Assembly (NCBI RefSeq): GCF_014636865.1
Contig: NZ_BMER01000001.1
Location: forward strand, 2,468,718 to 2,532,717
DNA: 64,000 nt
Reading direction: 5' to 3'
From: Parapedobacter pyrenivorans
GTDB lineage: Bacteria; Bacteroidota; Bacteroidia; Sphingobacteriales; Sphingobacteriaceae
Below are positions 17,580 to 26,838 of this stretch, piece by piece; position 1 is the first letter of the stretch, and every line of letters starts with the position of its first letter. A program made the translations under genes and the position numbers. The notes beneath the pieces were generated by a model. The model worked only from the letters and a program-made list of their open reading frames with translations, ran no database searches and was not told the origin of the DNA.

Positions 17580-18560
17580 TTACGACTTACGATTAAATAA
17601 CTCCTTAATCTGCTGTTCGTCTACTGCCATTTGGTCAATCATTTCCTGCATGGTATCGAACCATTGGTCGTGCCGGACAAAATGGAGGAACTTGACACGA
17701 AGCGTCTGCCCATAGATATCTCCGCTAAAATCGAACAAATGCACTTCAATGCTTCGACTTATCCCATCGACCGTTGGTCTTGTACCTATGTATCCCATCC
17801 CTTTGACAATGGATGCTGGTGGATTGGGTACATACGGGCCGGTTTTGATGTCGGCCGGTTCGACGATAAGCGCTTCAACCGCATAGATGCCATATGCTGG
17901 AATAAGTTTATGACTTTCCTGTACCTGCAAGTTGGCAGTGGGATAGCCGATGTTTCGGCCCAACTGGTTACCTCTGATGACCTTCCCAGTCAATTGAAAC
18001 GGATATCCCAAACAGGCATTTGCCGTGTCGATATCCCCTTTAATAAGGGCTTCGCGGATCTTGGTCGATGATACGGCCACATCGTTGATGTCTTGTTCGG
18101 GAATTTGTTCGACGGAATAACCATAGATTTCGGCGTGTTCAAGTAGGTCTTTCAGTGACCCCTTGCGGTCTTTACCGAATCGATGGTCGTATCCGATGAC
18201 GATTTTTTTGGTGCCGATTTTCCCAACAAGTACCTCCCGGATGTATGCTTCCGGCGAAAGATTAGAGAAATCGCGGGTAAATGGAGTGATAATCAAATGG
18301 TCTATTCCCGCTTCGGCCAAGCGCTGTACCTTTTCCTCGATATCGCTGATAATTCGCAGGCTATCGTCCTCGGGGTGGAGGATCATGCGTGGATGCGGAA
18401 AAAACGTAAGCAACACTGTTTCGCCGTTGGTTGATCTAGCCGATTCCCTCAGGGTACTCAATATCTTTTGATGGCCCACATGTACGCCATCAAACGTACC
18501 GATGGTTACCACGGCATTATCCAGCGGGATGAAATCCTCAAGGTTTCTGTATATTTTCAT
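17580..18560 (-). CDS. ribF: Bifunctional riboflavin kinase / FAD synthetase
   Basis: Makes FMN from riboflavin and then FAD. 326 aa. The N-terminal FAD synthetase domain (about 15-175) has TIGTFDGVHVGHQKIL (nucleotidyltransferase HxGH) and SSTKIREAL. The C-terminal riboflavin kinase domain (about 180-320) has GYPTANLQV, the kinase signature, and IEVHLFDFSGDIYG. It overlaps truB by 23 nt and is the last gene of the ftsX-DUF3098-uppP-truB-ribF unit; truB-ribF linkage is common in bacteria. No FMN riboswitch is visible upstream. Confidence 0.96.
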   Translation of the reverse strand: MKIYRNLEDFIPLDNAVVTIGTFDGVHVGHQKILSTLRESARSTNGETVLLTFFPHPRMILHPEDDSLRIISDIEEKVQRLAEAGIDHLIITPFTRDFSNLSPEAYIREVLVGKIGTKKIVIGYDHRFGKDRKGSLKDLLEHAEIYGYSVEQIPEQDINDVAVSSTKIREALIKGDIDTANACLGYPFQLTGKVIRGNQLGRNIGYPTANLQVQESHKLIPAYGIYAVEALIVEPADIKTGPYVPNPPASIVKGMGYIGTRPTVDGISRSIEVHLFDFSGDIYGQTLRVKFLHFVRHDQWFDTMQEMIDQMAVDEQQIKELFNRKS

Positions 18561-19269
18561 CTGATGCTACAAAAGTAACGTCCTTTATACGTTTCACCAA
18601 ATCGGGTAGTTGCCAAGCCTTATCCACTCCATAATCACCGTTCTTTGTTCGTCGTAAGCGGCTCAGGTGCGCACCGTTGCTTAGCGCCTTTCCGAAATCA
18701 TGTGCCAATGACCGGATATAGGTACCTTTGCTACACACTACTCTAAAATCGATATGGGGCATGGCGATGTTTGTCACCTCGAATTCACGGATATGTACCC
18801 TTCGGGATTTGACGACGACCGTTTCTCCGCGTCGCGCTTTTTCGTACACACGTTCCCCATCTATTTTTATTGCGGAATGAGCTGGAGGCACCTGATCGAT
18901 CTCGCCAATGAAAGACGCAGCGGTTTCCAAAAGCTGTTCACGCGTGATACCCGAGAGATCAAATCGCTGATCGATTTCCTGCTCGAGGTCGTAAGAAGGT
19001 GTCGTGGCACCCAATGTAATGGTACCTATATACTCTTTTTCCTGTGCTTGCAATTCATCGATCCTTTTTGTGAATTTTCCTGTACAAATAACAAGAAGGC
19101 CGGTCGCCAAGGGATCGAGTGTGCCGGCGTGACCTACTTTCACTTTTAGTGGCTTGATGGCATTACGTATTTTATGCACCACGTCGAAGCTGGTCCAACG
19201 CAAAGGTTTATCCACTAGCAATACTTCGCCTTCGGCAAAACGGAATGCATGATGAGTGCTTTGTGCCAT
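18538..19269 (-). CDS. truB: tRNA pseudouridine-55 synthase
   Basis: Converts U55 of the tRNA T-arm to pseudouridine. 243 aa. The active-site motif is GHAGTLDPLATGLL with the catalytic aspartate in TLDP; PLRWTSFDVVHKIR, VPPAHSAIKIDGERVYEKAR and CSKGTYIRSLAHDFG are further TruB signatures. Its ATG overlaps the stop of uppP (TAATG), and its 3' end overlaps ribF by 23 nt. The C-terminal PUA extension of E. coli TruB is largely absent, as is usual for shorter TruB proteins. Confidence 0.97.
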   Translation of the reverse strand: MAQSTHHAFRFAEGEVLLVDKPLRWTSFDVVHKIRNAIKPLKVKVGHAGTLDPLATGLLVICTGKFTKRIDELQAQEKEYIGTITLGATTPSYDLEQEIDQRFDLSGITREQLLETAASFIGEIDQVPPAHSAIKIDGERVYEKARRGETVVVKSRRVHIREFEVTNIAMPHIDFRVVCSKGTYIRSLAHDFGKALSNGAHLSRLRRTKNGDYGVDKAWQLPDLVKRIKDVTFVASDENIQKP

Positions 19270-20063
19270 TATAGAATCTGCAAGCTGTGGCCACTAAGTA
19301 GCATGGCGATGATGATCCCACCAACCACGATTCGGTACCAACCGAACGCCTTGAAGCCATATTTGGAAACGATTCCGATAAACGATTTGATGGCAACAAT
19401 AGCGACAATGAATCCGATGACATTGCCAATGATCAGCTGGTTGATTTCCTGGTCACTAAGTCCATTGCCGTTATCAAAATGATCTTTCAACTTGAGTACA
19501 GTAGCACCAAACATCATGGGAATGGCTAGAAAGAACGAAAATTCGGCCGCCGCTTTGCGGGTCAGGTTCTGCGTCATGCCTCCTACAATGGTACTGGCTG
19601 ACCGAGAAGTACCCGGTATAAGTGCCAAGCACTGGAAAAATCCGATTTTCAACGCCTGCCCATAACTGATTTCGTCTGAATTGTCTATAGTTGGTTTGTT
19701 GAACCACCTATCCACAAACAATAAAATAATGCCGCCGATGACCAGTGTAATACCCACCACCAACGGGCTTTCAAGCAACCCATCGATTTCATCACTGAAT
19801 AAAAAACCGAATATGGAAGCGGGAATCGCAGCCACAACCAGTTTGTAATAAAAAGCAAGCGAGCGGAAAAAGCGGCGGTAATACAATGCCAATACGGACA
19901 GGATAGTGCCCAATTGGACGGCGATAGTGAATAGTTTAACAAATGGGGTAGGGGAAATTCCCATTAAGGCGGTCGCAATAATCATGTGACCGGTTGACGA
20001 CACCGGTAAAAATTCTGTGAGGCCCTCAATGATGGCCAGCACAATCACTTCAAATAAAGTCAT
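19269..20063 (-). CDS. uppP: Undecaprenyl-diphosphate phosphatase
   Basis: Integral membrane enzyme (BacA/UppP family) that recycles undecaprenyl diphosphate, the lipid carrier for peptidoglycan and surface glycans; it also gives bacitracin tolerance. 264 aa with about eight hydrophobic segments. Catalytic motifs are EGLTEFLPVSSTGHMI near the N-terminus and PGTSRSASTIVGGM in the second half. It overlaps DUF3098 and truB by the TAATG arrangement on both sides. Confidence 0.97.
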   Translation of the reverse strand: MTLFEVIVLAIIEGLTEFLPVSSTGHMIIATALMGISPTPFVKLFTIAVQLGTILSVLALYYRRFFRSLAFYYKLVVAAIPASIFGFLFSDEIDGLLESPLVVGITLVIGGIILLFVDRWFNKPTIDNSDEISYGQALKIGFFQCLALIPGTSRSASTIVGGMTQNLTRKAAAEFSFFLAIPMMFGATVLKLKDHFDNGNGLSDQEINQLIIGNVIGFIVAIVAIKSFIGIVSKYGFKAFGWYRIVVGGIIIAMLLSGHSLQIL

Positions 20064-20302
20064 TAATTGTCTCGCTGGTTTTTAGGTTTTATCAAAATCG
20101 ACACAATGCCCAGCGCGAAGCCGATAACAACGACCAGCGGGGCTAGCGTGATTTTGGTAAAACTATAGATGTCCTCTGTTCCCGCCATCAGTATAAAACC
20201 AAGGATGACTACGGCTATACTCAGCAAAAAGAGCTGATAATTCCGTTTGCCGAATACAAACGAAGCCTTTTGTGGCTGTTGGGTTTTTTTGTGCGATGAC
20301 AT
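20063..20302 (-). CDS. DUF3098 small membrane protein
   Basis: 79 aa with two transmembrane helices (about 26-44 LFLLSIAVVILGFILMAG and 52-70 LAPLVVVIGFALGIVSILI) and short polar ends. A small protein of this type between ftsX and uppP is a constant feature of Bacteroidota genomes. Function unknown; the position suggests a link to cell-wall or division processes. It starts nine bases after the ftsX stop and its stop overlaps the uppP start. Confidence 0.85.
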   Translation of the reverse strand: MSSHKKTQQPQKASFVFGKRNYQLFLLSIAVVILGFILMAGTEDIYSFTKITLAPLVVVIGFALGIVSILIKPKNQRDN

Positions 20303-20311
20303 AAGCTATGA

Positions 20312-21190
20312 TTATCTGTAAAGTTCGGCGGATTTCAACCGCAGGTACTTGCTTACGGCGAAATAAGTGCTCAATCCCGAAATCAGGATGCCGAGCCCAG
20401 CCACAATGATAAATATAATGACAAATTCATACCAATTGCGCAAAAACACCAATTCGGGAATCTCCCGTTGGCCTAGATGCAGCGTAAGCAAGAGCAACAG
20501 AATCGCAATGAGCGCGCCCAGTAAACCATGTAGGATACCATAGCCCAGAAAAGGCTTTCTGATAAAGCCCCTGGTGGCGCCAACCATCTGCATGCTTTTG
20601 ATGAGAAAACGCTGCGAATAAATGGCCAGGCGGATGGTGTTGTTAATCAGCGCAACGGCAATGACCAACAGGAGGGCGGTGAACGCCAGGATGACAATAC
20701 CGATGGAACGGATGTTTTTATTGACCATATCGATCAGTGACTCCTGGTACACCACTTCCTTGACCATATCGTTAGCGGATACTTTTTTGATAAACGTCTG
20801 GATACTATCGGTATTTGCGTATTCGGCTTTCAGGTAAATGTCGATGGAAGAAAGCAATGGGTTATGGCCGAGAAACTCGACGAAATCCTCTCCCAATTCC
20901 TCAGAAAGGTTCTTTGCAGCCAGTTCCTTACTGATGTACTGTGAACGCAGGACGTAGTTGTCCGATTCAAGCTTTTTCTGGTATGCGAGCACATTGCCTT
21001 CGCTCACCCCATCATTCATGATGATGTTGAGCACAATGTTTTCCTTCACGTAATTGGACAGATTTTTTGCATGAACGAGCAATAAACCCAAAAGACCTGT
21101 CATCAGTAATACCAAGGCAATGCTGATAACCGTGGAGATATATACGGATTTGGTCTTTTTTGAGGATGTACTTACTTCAAATGCTTCCAT
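20312..21190 (-). CDS. ftsX: Cell division protein FtsX (ABC-type permease)
   Basis: Membrane part of the FtsEX complex that activates peptidoglycan hydrolases during division. 292 aa: one N-terminal helix (about 20-42), an extracytoplasmic domain (about 45-165), then three helices (about 170-190, 222-243, 258-280), the canonical FtsX layout. MQMVGATRGFIRKPFLGYG is the conserved coupling region. ATG 21190 is preferred to the TTG three bases earlier. It is the first gene of the leftward operon. The FtsE ATPase gene is not next to it. Confidence 0.93.
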   Translation of the reverse strand: MEAFEVSTSSKKTKSVYISTVISIALVLLMTGLLGLLLVHAKNLSNYVKENIVLNIIMNDGVSEGNVLAYQKKLESDNYVLRSQYISKELAAKNLSEELGEDFVEFLGHNPLLSSIDIYLKAEYANTDSIQTFIKKVSANDMVKEVVYQESLIDMVNKNIRSIGIVILAFTALLLVIAVALINNTIRLAIYSQRFLIKSMQMVGATRGFIRKPFLGYGILHGLLGALIAILLLLLTLHLGQREIPELVFLRNWYEFVIIFIIVAGLGILISGLSTYFAVSKYLRLKSAELYR

Positions 21191-21293
21191 CAACGCATCA
21201 ATTTGGAGGCGAAATTACTGATAAGATATGAGATATCGGCCATTGATTGAGATTTTTTGTATTTTCGCCGTTCTTATATAATTTCCGAGATAC

Positions 21294-24083
21294 ATGGATT
21301 ATCATCATCGTGCGATTGAGAAAAAGTGGCAAAAATATTGGGCGGAGCATCATACATTCCGTGTAGATAATACGTCTGAAAAGCCAAAATATTATGTTTT
21401 GGATATGTTTCCCTACCCATCGGGTGCTGGATTGCATGTGGGCCATCCATTGGGTTATATTGCTTCTGATATCTTTGCGCGCTATAAGCGACTGAAGGGA
21501 TTCAACGTGCTCCATCCGATGGGTTATGACTCATTCGGCCTCCCGGCCGAGCAGTATGCCATCCAGACCGGACAGCATCCGGCTGTGACTACGGAAGCCA
21601 ATATCAAGCGTTACCGCGAGCAGCTGGATAATATCGGTTTTTCTTTTGACTGGAGTAGGGAGGTGCGTACCAGTGATCCTTCTTATTATAAATGGACTCA
21701 ATGGATATTCATGCGGCTTTTCGACGCGTGGTACAATCGCTTGTCAGACCGAGCCGAGCCTATTAGCAGCCTGATCGCTCATTTTGAAAGCCACGGTTCC
21801 AAAGATGTGCGTGCGGTTTGCGACGACGATGTGCGTTCATTCACGGCCCACGAGTGGGGCGTTTTCAGTGCAGCTGAAAAGCAGTTGGAATTGTTGAAAT
21901 ACCGGTTGGCCTATCTGCGCGAAAGTACCGTCAACTGGTGTCCGGCATTGGGCACGGTACTGGCTAATGATGAAGTGGTCAATGGTGTATCCGAACGAGG
22001 TGGCTATCCCGTTGAACAAAAGAAGATGATGCAATGGAGCATGCGCATCACCGCATATGCTGAGCGTCTGCTTAATGGCTTGGCGACCATCGATTGGCCG
22101 GAACCGCTTGTGGAAATGCAGCGTAATTGGATCGGTAAGAGTATAGGTGCCAGTGTGCGTTTTGACGTGCCTACGCTCGGTGATGGTGAATATATCGAGG
22201 TGTTTACCACGCGCGTAGATACGATCTACGGTGTAAATGCATTGGTGCTAGCACCCGAGCATGAATGGGTGTCCCGTTTGACCACTCCGGGTCAGCAAGC
22301 AGAAATAGCAGCCTATATCGCACAAACCCAAAAGAAATCCGAGCTCGATCGCATGGCTGATGTCAGGGCGGTTTCGGGCGCATTTACCGGCAGTCATGCC
22401 GTACATCCGCTTACCGGAAAAGACGTGCCCATTTGGATTGCCGACTATGTATTGGCTGGCTACGGTACAGGTGCCGTGATGGCGGTGCCATCGGGCGACC
22501 AGCGCGATTATCTGTTTTCTACGCATTTCGGTTTACCCATCGTAGCGATATCGGACGCGCAGCAATTGGATGGACAGGCAGATTCCACTAAGGAAGGCCG
22601 ATACATCAATTCAGATATCATCAATGGCTTGGCGTACCAGGAAGCCGTCGACGTGTTGATCGCCAAACTAGAAGAAATTGGTGCGGGCAAAGCCACGATT
22701 AACTACCGGATGCGCGATGCCATCTTTGGCCGTCAACGCTATTGGGGCGAACCGGTGCCTGTTTATTTCGATGGCGGATTACCAAAATTGATTGAAGAAG
22801 CCGAATTGCCCCTATTGCTCCCCGATGTGGATAAATACCTACCCACGGAAACCGGGGAACCACCGCTTGGTCGCTCCAAAGGCTGGAAATATCGAGGCGA
22901 ATTCGAGTATGAACTAAGTACGATGCCCGGCTGGGCAGGCTCCAGTTGGTATTGGTATCGGTATATGGATACACAAAACTCACGGGAATTCGCATCAGCA
23001 GAAGCGATCAACTATTGGCGCGATGTTGATTTGTACATCGGTGGATCAGAACATGCGACGGGGCATCTGCTTTACAGTCGTTTTTGGAATAAATTCCTCA
23101 AGGATATGGGATATGTGCCTGAGGAGGAACCGTTCAAGAAGCTCATCAATCAAGGGATGATCCAGGGGCGGAGCAATTTCGTGTATCGGGTGCTTGATGC
23201 ACAAGGAAAGGGTACGAATACCTTTGTTTCCTATGGGCTGAAAGATGAATACCGAACAATACCATTGCATGTAGATGTCAATATCGTGAGCAATGATGTG
23301 CTTAATTTGGAGAAATTTCGCCAATTCAGGCCTGACTTTGCCGATGCCGAATTTGTTCTAGAAAACGGGAAGTACGTTTGTGGTCATGAAGTGGAGAAGA
23401 TGTCGAAATCCAAGTATAATGTCGTGAATCCGGATGATATTATCGATCAGTATGGTGCCGATACCTTGCGGATGTACGAAATGTTCCTGGGCCCGTTGGA
23501 GCAAAGCAAACCATGGAATACCAATGGCATTGAAGGCGTTTATAAGTTTCTACGCAAGCTGTGGAAACTTTTCCATGATGCTTCGGGTAACTTTGCGGTT
23601 AGTGATACGGCGCCTACCAAAGCCGAGTGGAAAGCTTTACACAAAATCATCAAGAAGGTCGAAGAAGATATCGAACGTTTTTCTTTCAATACCTCGGTAT
23701 CGTCTTTTATGATCTGTGTGAATGAACTGACCGACCTGAAATGCAACAAGCGGGCCATTTTGCAGGACCTAACCGTAGTATTGCATTCTTATGCGCCGCA
23801 CATCACCGAGGAGCTGTGGGGATTGTTGGGGAATGAGCCGGGTACACTTTCGTATGCGGCGTATCCCGCTTTCAACCCGGACTACCTCGTGGAAAGTGAA
23901 TTCTCGTATCCCGTTTCGGTGAATGGTAAAACCCGGACAAATCTAATCCTGCCACTTGATATGGATCAACCCGAAGTCGAAAGGGCGGTATTAGCCAACG
24001 AGGATGTACAGCGCTATTTGGACGGTAAGCCCGTAAGGAAAGTGATTTTTGTGAAGGGTAGGATTGTGAATGTGGTGGTGTAA
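21294..24083 (+). CDS. leuS: Leucyl-tRNA synthetase
   Basis: Charges tRNA-Leu. 929 aa, class I synthetase. The HIGH-like motif is [17 protein letters not shown] at about 39-55 and the KMSKS motif is EKMSKSKYN at about 700. The editing (CP1) domain lies between, with [20 protein letters not shown]. The anticodon-binding domain is at about 760-860, with [11 protein letters not shown]. The length is slightly above E. coli LeuS because of an insertion near 145-185 ([20 protein letters not shown]). It is divergent from ftsX. Near-consensus promoter TATTTTCG lies at 21260-21267. Confidence 0.97.
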   Translation: MDYHHRAIEKKWQKYWAEHHTFRVDNTSEKPKYYVLDMFPYPSGAGLHVGHPLGYIASDIFARYKRLKGFNVLHPMGYDSFGLPAEQYAIQTGQHPAVTTEANIKRYREQLDNIGFSFDWSREVRTSDPSYYKWTQWIFMRLFDAWYNRLSDRAEPISSLIAHFESHGSKDVRAVCDDDVRSFTAHEWGVFSAAEKQLELLKYRLAYLRESTVNWCPALGTVLANDEVVNGVSERGGYPVEQKKMMQWSMRITAYAERLLNGLATIDWPEPLVEMQRNWIGKSIGASVRFDVPTLGDGEYIEVFTTRVDTIYGVNALVLAPEHEWVSRLTTPGQQAEIAAYIAQTQKKSELDRMADVRAVSGAFTGSHAVHPLTGKDVPIWIADYVLAGYGTGAVMAVPSGDQRDYLFSTHFGLPIVAISDAQQLDGQADSTKEGRYINSDIINGLAYQEAVDVLIAKLEEIGAGKATINYRMRDAIFGRQRYWGEPVPVYFDGGLPKLIEEAELPLLLPDVDKYLPTETGEPPLGRSKGWKYRGEFEYELSTMPGWAGSSWYWYRYMDTQNSREFASAEAINYWRDVDLYIGGSEHATGHLLYSRFWNKFLKDMGYVPEEEPFKKLINQGMIQGRSNFVYRVLDAQGKGTNTFVSYGLKDEYRTIPLHVDVNIVSNDVLNLEKFRQFRPDFADAEFVLENGKYVCGHEVEKMSKSKYNVVNPDDIIDQYGADTLRMYEMFLGPLEQSKPWNTNGIEGVYKFLRKLWKLFHDASGNFAVSDTAPTKAEWKALHKIIKKVEEDIERFSFNTSVSSFMICVNELTDLKCNKRAILQDLTVVLHSYAPHITEELWGLLGNEPGTLSYAAYPAFNPDYLVESEFSYPVSVNGKTRTNLILPLDMDQPEVERAVLANEDVQRYLDGKPVRKVIFVKGRIVNVVV

Positions 24084-24111
24084 TCGACACAAGTAAGCAA
24101 ACAATACACAT

Positions 24112-26232
24112 ATGAATAGTAAACTTTACGGGGTAATAGGGATATTCCTGTTTTTTGTGTCCCAGACAGCTGCTCAAACCAAACGGTTGGAACTGGAGCA
24201 GATTTTTGGTCAGAAGCCGTCGCTCACCAAATCAATCTATACGATTCAGAGCTGGGCAGACGATCAGCATTACATTGAAGTCGATGCGACGACACGGCAG
24301 CAGTACCGCGTACACATCAAAACCGGAGACCGAACGGCCTATATACCTCCCCCTAACAGCGATGTGGAGGTGTATGTAAAAGAAAATGATGTTTATATCC
24401 GTCGAGGTGATCATGCCGAGAAGCGCCTGACCCAGTCGCCCGATATAGAAGAGAAAAATCCAACATTGTCGCCAGATAATCAATATGTTGCCTTCACGCG
24501 CGACAACGACCTCTATGCCATACAGGTGACCGACGGTCGCGAAATCCGCTATACCAAGGATGCGACAGACGTGATCTACAACGGATGGGCCTCCTGGGTG
24601 TATTTCGAAGAAATCCTGGGTCGCAGCTCCCGTTACAAAGCCTTTTGGTGGGCCCCCGATAGTAAGACACTCGCCTTTATGCGATTCGATGATACCCAGG
24701 TCCCCATGTTCCCGATCTATGGCGCTACCGGGCAACATGGATATGTGGAGCAGACACGGTACCCCAAGGCAGGTGATCCCAATCCGGAAGTAAAAGTGGG
24801 GTTTGTGCCCGTAGAAGGTGGGCAAGTGACCTGGGCTGATTTCAATGAAAAAGACGACCAGTATTTCGGTCAACCGTATTGGAGCTTCGATAGCAGTAAT
24901 CTGATGGTACAATGGATGAATCGTGACCAGACCAACCTCAAGTTTTATGAGGTGGACCCGCATACCGGAGCCAAGAAAGAAATCTACGATGAAAAGCAGG
25001 ATGCCTGGATCGACCTTAGTCACGAAGAGCGGATTACCTACCTGAAAGATAACCGCCACTATATCCTAAAAAGCGATAAAACCGGCTGGGCCCATTATTA
25101 CTTGTACACCTTGGATGGCACGTTGATTAACCCCATCACCGCAGGCCAATGGCAAGTTTCTTCTCTCGAACTGGTCGATGAGAAAAATAAAGTGATTTAT
25201 TTCACAGCCCGTAAAGAACACTCGGCCACGGTGGACCTTTACCGTGTAGACTACAGCGGCAAAAACGCTAAACGCTTGACCTTCGGTAATTATACGCATC
25301 AAGTTGCCGTATCGCCAGACGGCAAGCATTTCGTTACCACCTATTCGAACGTAAGCACTCCGCCCAAGGTGGCCTTGTTGGACAACAAAGGAAAGCTTGT
25401 AAAGGAATTAGCAGATAGCAAGGCTGATGATTTTGATGATTATAACTATGCCAAAACCGAACTGATCAGCATTCCCACACCGGATGGTTATCAATTGCCT
25501 GCCACCATCACCTGGCCTACGGATTTTGACGAGACCAAACCATACCCAGTGATTTTCAGCATCTATGGTGGGCCTGATGCCGGCAGTGTACGCAACACAT
25601 GGAAAGGTATATCCAATCAGCACTGGGCTAATGAGGGGATTATCCAAATCAGTGTAGACCACCGTGCATCCGGCCATTTTGGCAAGGAAGGGGTGGCGCT
25701 GATGCACCGCAACCTGGGTCATTGGGAAATGGTGGATTACATCACGGCTGCCAAATGGCTCAAAAGCAAGCCGTGGGTAGCCAAAGACAAGTTGCTCATC
25801 ACGGGGCATAGTTATGGGGGCTATATCACTTGTCTGGCGTTGACCAAAGGCGCAGCTTATTTTGATTTTGGCATCGCAGGGGCCCCTGTTACCAGCTGGG
25901 ATTTATATGACACTCATTACACCGAACGTTTTATGGACACGCCGCAGGACAATCCCGATGGATATAAAAGGGGGTCGGTACTTACCTATGTAGACCAATA
26001 CAAAGGCGTATTACGGATCTTGCACGGCGATATGGACGATAATGTGCACATGCAGAATACCATTCAGTTGGTGGACGCATTGACCAACGGCGATAAACCG
26101 TTTGAATTGATGATATATCCGGGCAGCCGACATGGATTTAGTCAGGAAAAATCCAACTATGATCGTAAAGAACGCTTTCGGTTTTATTACCAATACTTGT
26201 TGGAAAAACCCGTCCCGCCAGAATTGAAATAA
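24112..26232 (+). CDS. S9 family dipeptidyl peptidase IV-like protease
   Basis: Exported serine exopeptidase that removes dipeptides from peptides with proline at position 2. 706 aa. The signal peptide (about 1-21) ends in QTAAQ. The N-terminal DPPIV beta-propeller covers about 60-480, and the alpha/beta hydrolase covers about 490-700. The nucleophile is in GHSYGGY, the Asp in HGDMDDNV and the His in GSRHGFSQ. Glutamates for the substrate amino group lie in WVYFEEILGRS, as in DPP-IV. It follows leuS by 28 nt. Its stop is directly adjacent to the stop of the convergent response-regulator gene. Confidence 0.93.
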   Translation: MNSKLYGVIGIFLFFVSQTAAQTKRLELEQIFGQKPSLTKSIYTIQSWADDQHYIEVDATTRQQYRVHIKTGDRTAYIPPPNSDVEVYVKENDVYIRRGDHAEKRLTQSPDIEEKNPTLSPDNQYVAFTRDNDLYAIQVTDGREIRYTKDATDVIYNGWASWVYFEEILGRSSRYKAFWWAPDSKTLAFMRFDDTQVPMFPIYGATGQHGYVEQTRYPKAGDPNPEVKVGFVPVEGGQVTWADFNEKDDQYFGQPYWSFDSSNLMVQWMNRDQTNLKFYEVDPHTGAKKEIYDEKQDAWIDLSHEERITYLKDNRHYILKSDKTGWAHYYLYTLDGTLINPITAGQWQVSSLELVDEKNKVIYFTARKEHSATVDLYRVDYSGKNAKRLTFGNYTHQVAVSPDGKHFVTTYSNVSTPPKVALLDNKGKLVKELADSKADDFDDYNYAKTELISIPTPDGYQLPATITWPTDFDETKPYPVIFSIYGGPDAGSVRNTWKGISNQHWANEGIIQISVDHRASGHFGKEGVALMHRNLGHWEMVDYITAAKWLKSKPWVAKDKLLITGHSYGGYITCLALTKGAAYFDFGIAGAPVTSWDLYDTHYTERFMDTPQDNPDGYKRGSVLTYVDQYKGVLRILHGDMDDNVHMQNTIQLVDALTNGDKPFELMIYPGSRHGFSQEKSNYDRKERFRFYYQYLLEKPVPPELK

Positions 26233-26838
26233 TTAAATCCACGCTCTTTCCACGGCCAGCGATATCAGCTCGATCAGGCTCCGAGCCTCGGTTTTCCGAA
26301 GGATGTTCCTGCGGTGTGTAGCAACGGTAAACGGACTGATGAACAACCTCGCGGAGATTTCGTCAGTTGTTTTGCCTTGAGCTAACAGCTTCAATATTTC
26401 CAATTCTCGACCCGTCAATTCGATTTTATCAGGAATAGGCGTATTCCGTTGGATGGTGGCATGGAGGAATTTCTTCCGTGCGTGCACGAGGGAAAGGTTA
26501 ATGGTAACCAATAACTGGTCTTTATTGAAGGGTTTGATCAAGTAAGCAAACGGACATGTTACCTCTGCTCTTTTGAGGGTATCGAGATCATTGTACGCGG
26601 TCAGAAAGACGACAGGTACGGAGTCCTGTATGATATTTTCGACAAAGTTGATTCCGTCGATTTCGTGGTTCAGGTTGATGTCACACAATACGATATCGAA
26701 GGTTGATTCCCCGAATAGGGTTTCTGCATCGATGGGGTCGGTGGCGATTTCCACGTGGTATCCATTAGCCTCCAGGTGGAGTTGAATGCTGTTGGCGATG
26801 ATGATTTCGTCTTCAAGAATCAGGACTTTCTTTCTCAT
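26233..26838 (-). CDS. Response regulator with LuxR/NarL-type DNA-binding domain
   Basis: 201 aa. The receiver domain is at 1-120 with phosphoacceptor D53 in VLCDINL, acidic pocket E9/D10, T in VVFLTAYND and lysine in LIKPF. The C-terminal helix-turn-helix is of the LuxR type (about 140-195, LTGRELEILKLLAQGKTTDE, SPFTVATHRRNILRK). ATG 26838 overlaps the stop of the kinase gene (ATGA), so the two form a two-component pair. Target genes are unknown. The gene ends base-to-base against the convergent peptidase gene. Confidence 0.93.
   Translation of the reverse strand: MRKKVLILEDEIIIANSIQLHLEANGYHVEIATDPIDAETLFGESTFDIVLCDINLNHEIDGINFVENIIQDSVPVVFLTAYNDLDTLKRAEVTCPFAYLIKPFNKDQLLVTINLSLVHARKKFLHATIQRNTPIPDKIELTGRELEILKLLAQGKTTDEISARLFISPFTVATHRRNILRKTEARSLIELISLAVERAWI

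Noticed and set aside
17561-17580. ACCCC/GGGGT inverted repeat between purF and ribF
   Set aside because: Only five pairs, no T-run and overlapping the ribF stop region; too weak to call a terminator.
18560-19300. Possible FMN riboswitch before ribF
   Set aside because: ribF lies inside an operon and overlaps truB; none of the conserved RFN element segments are present.
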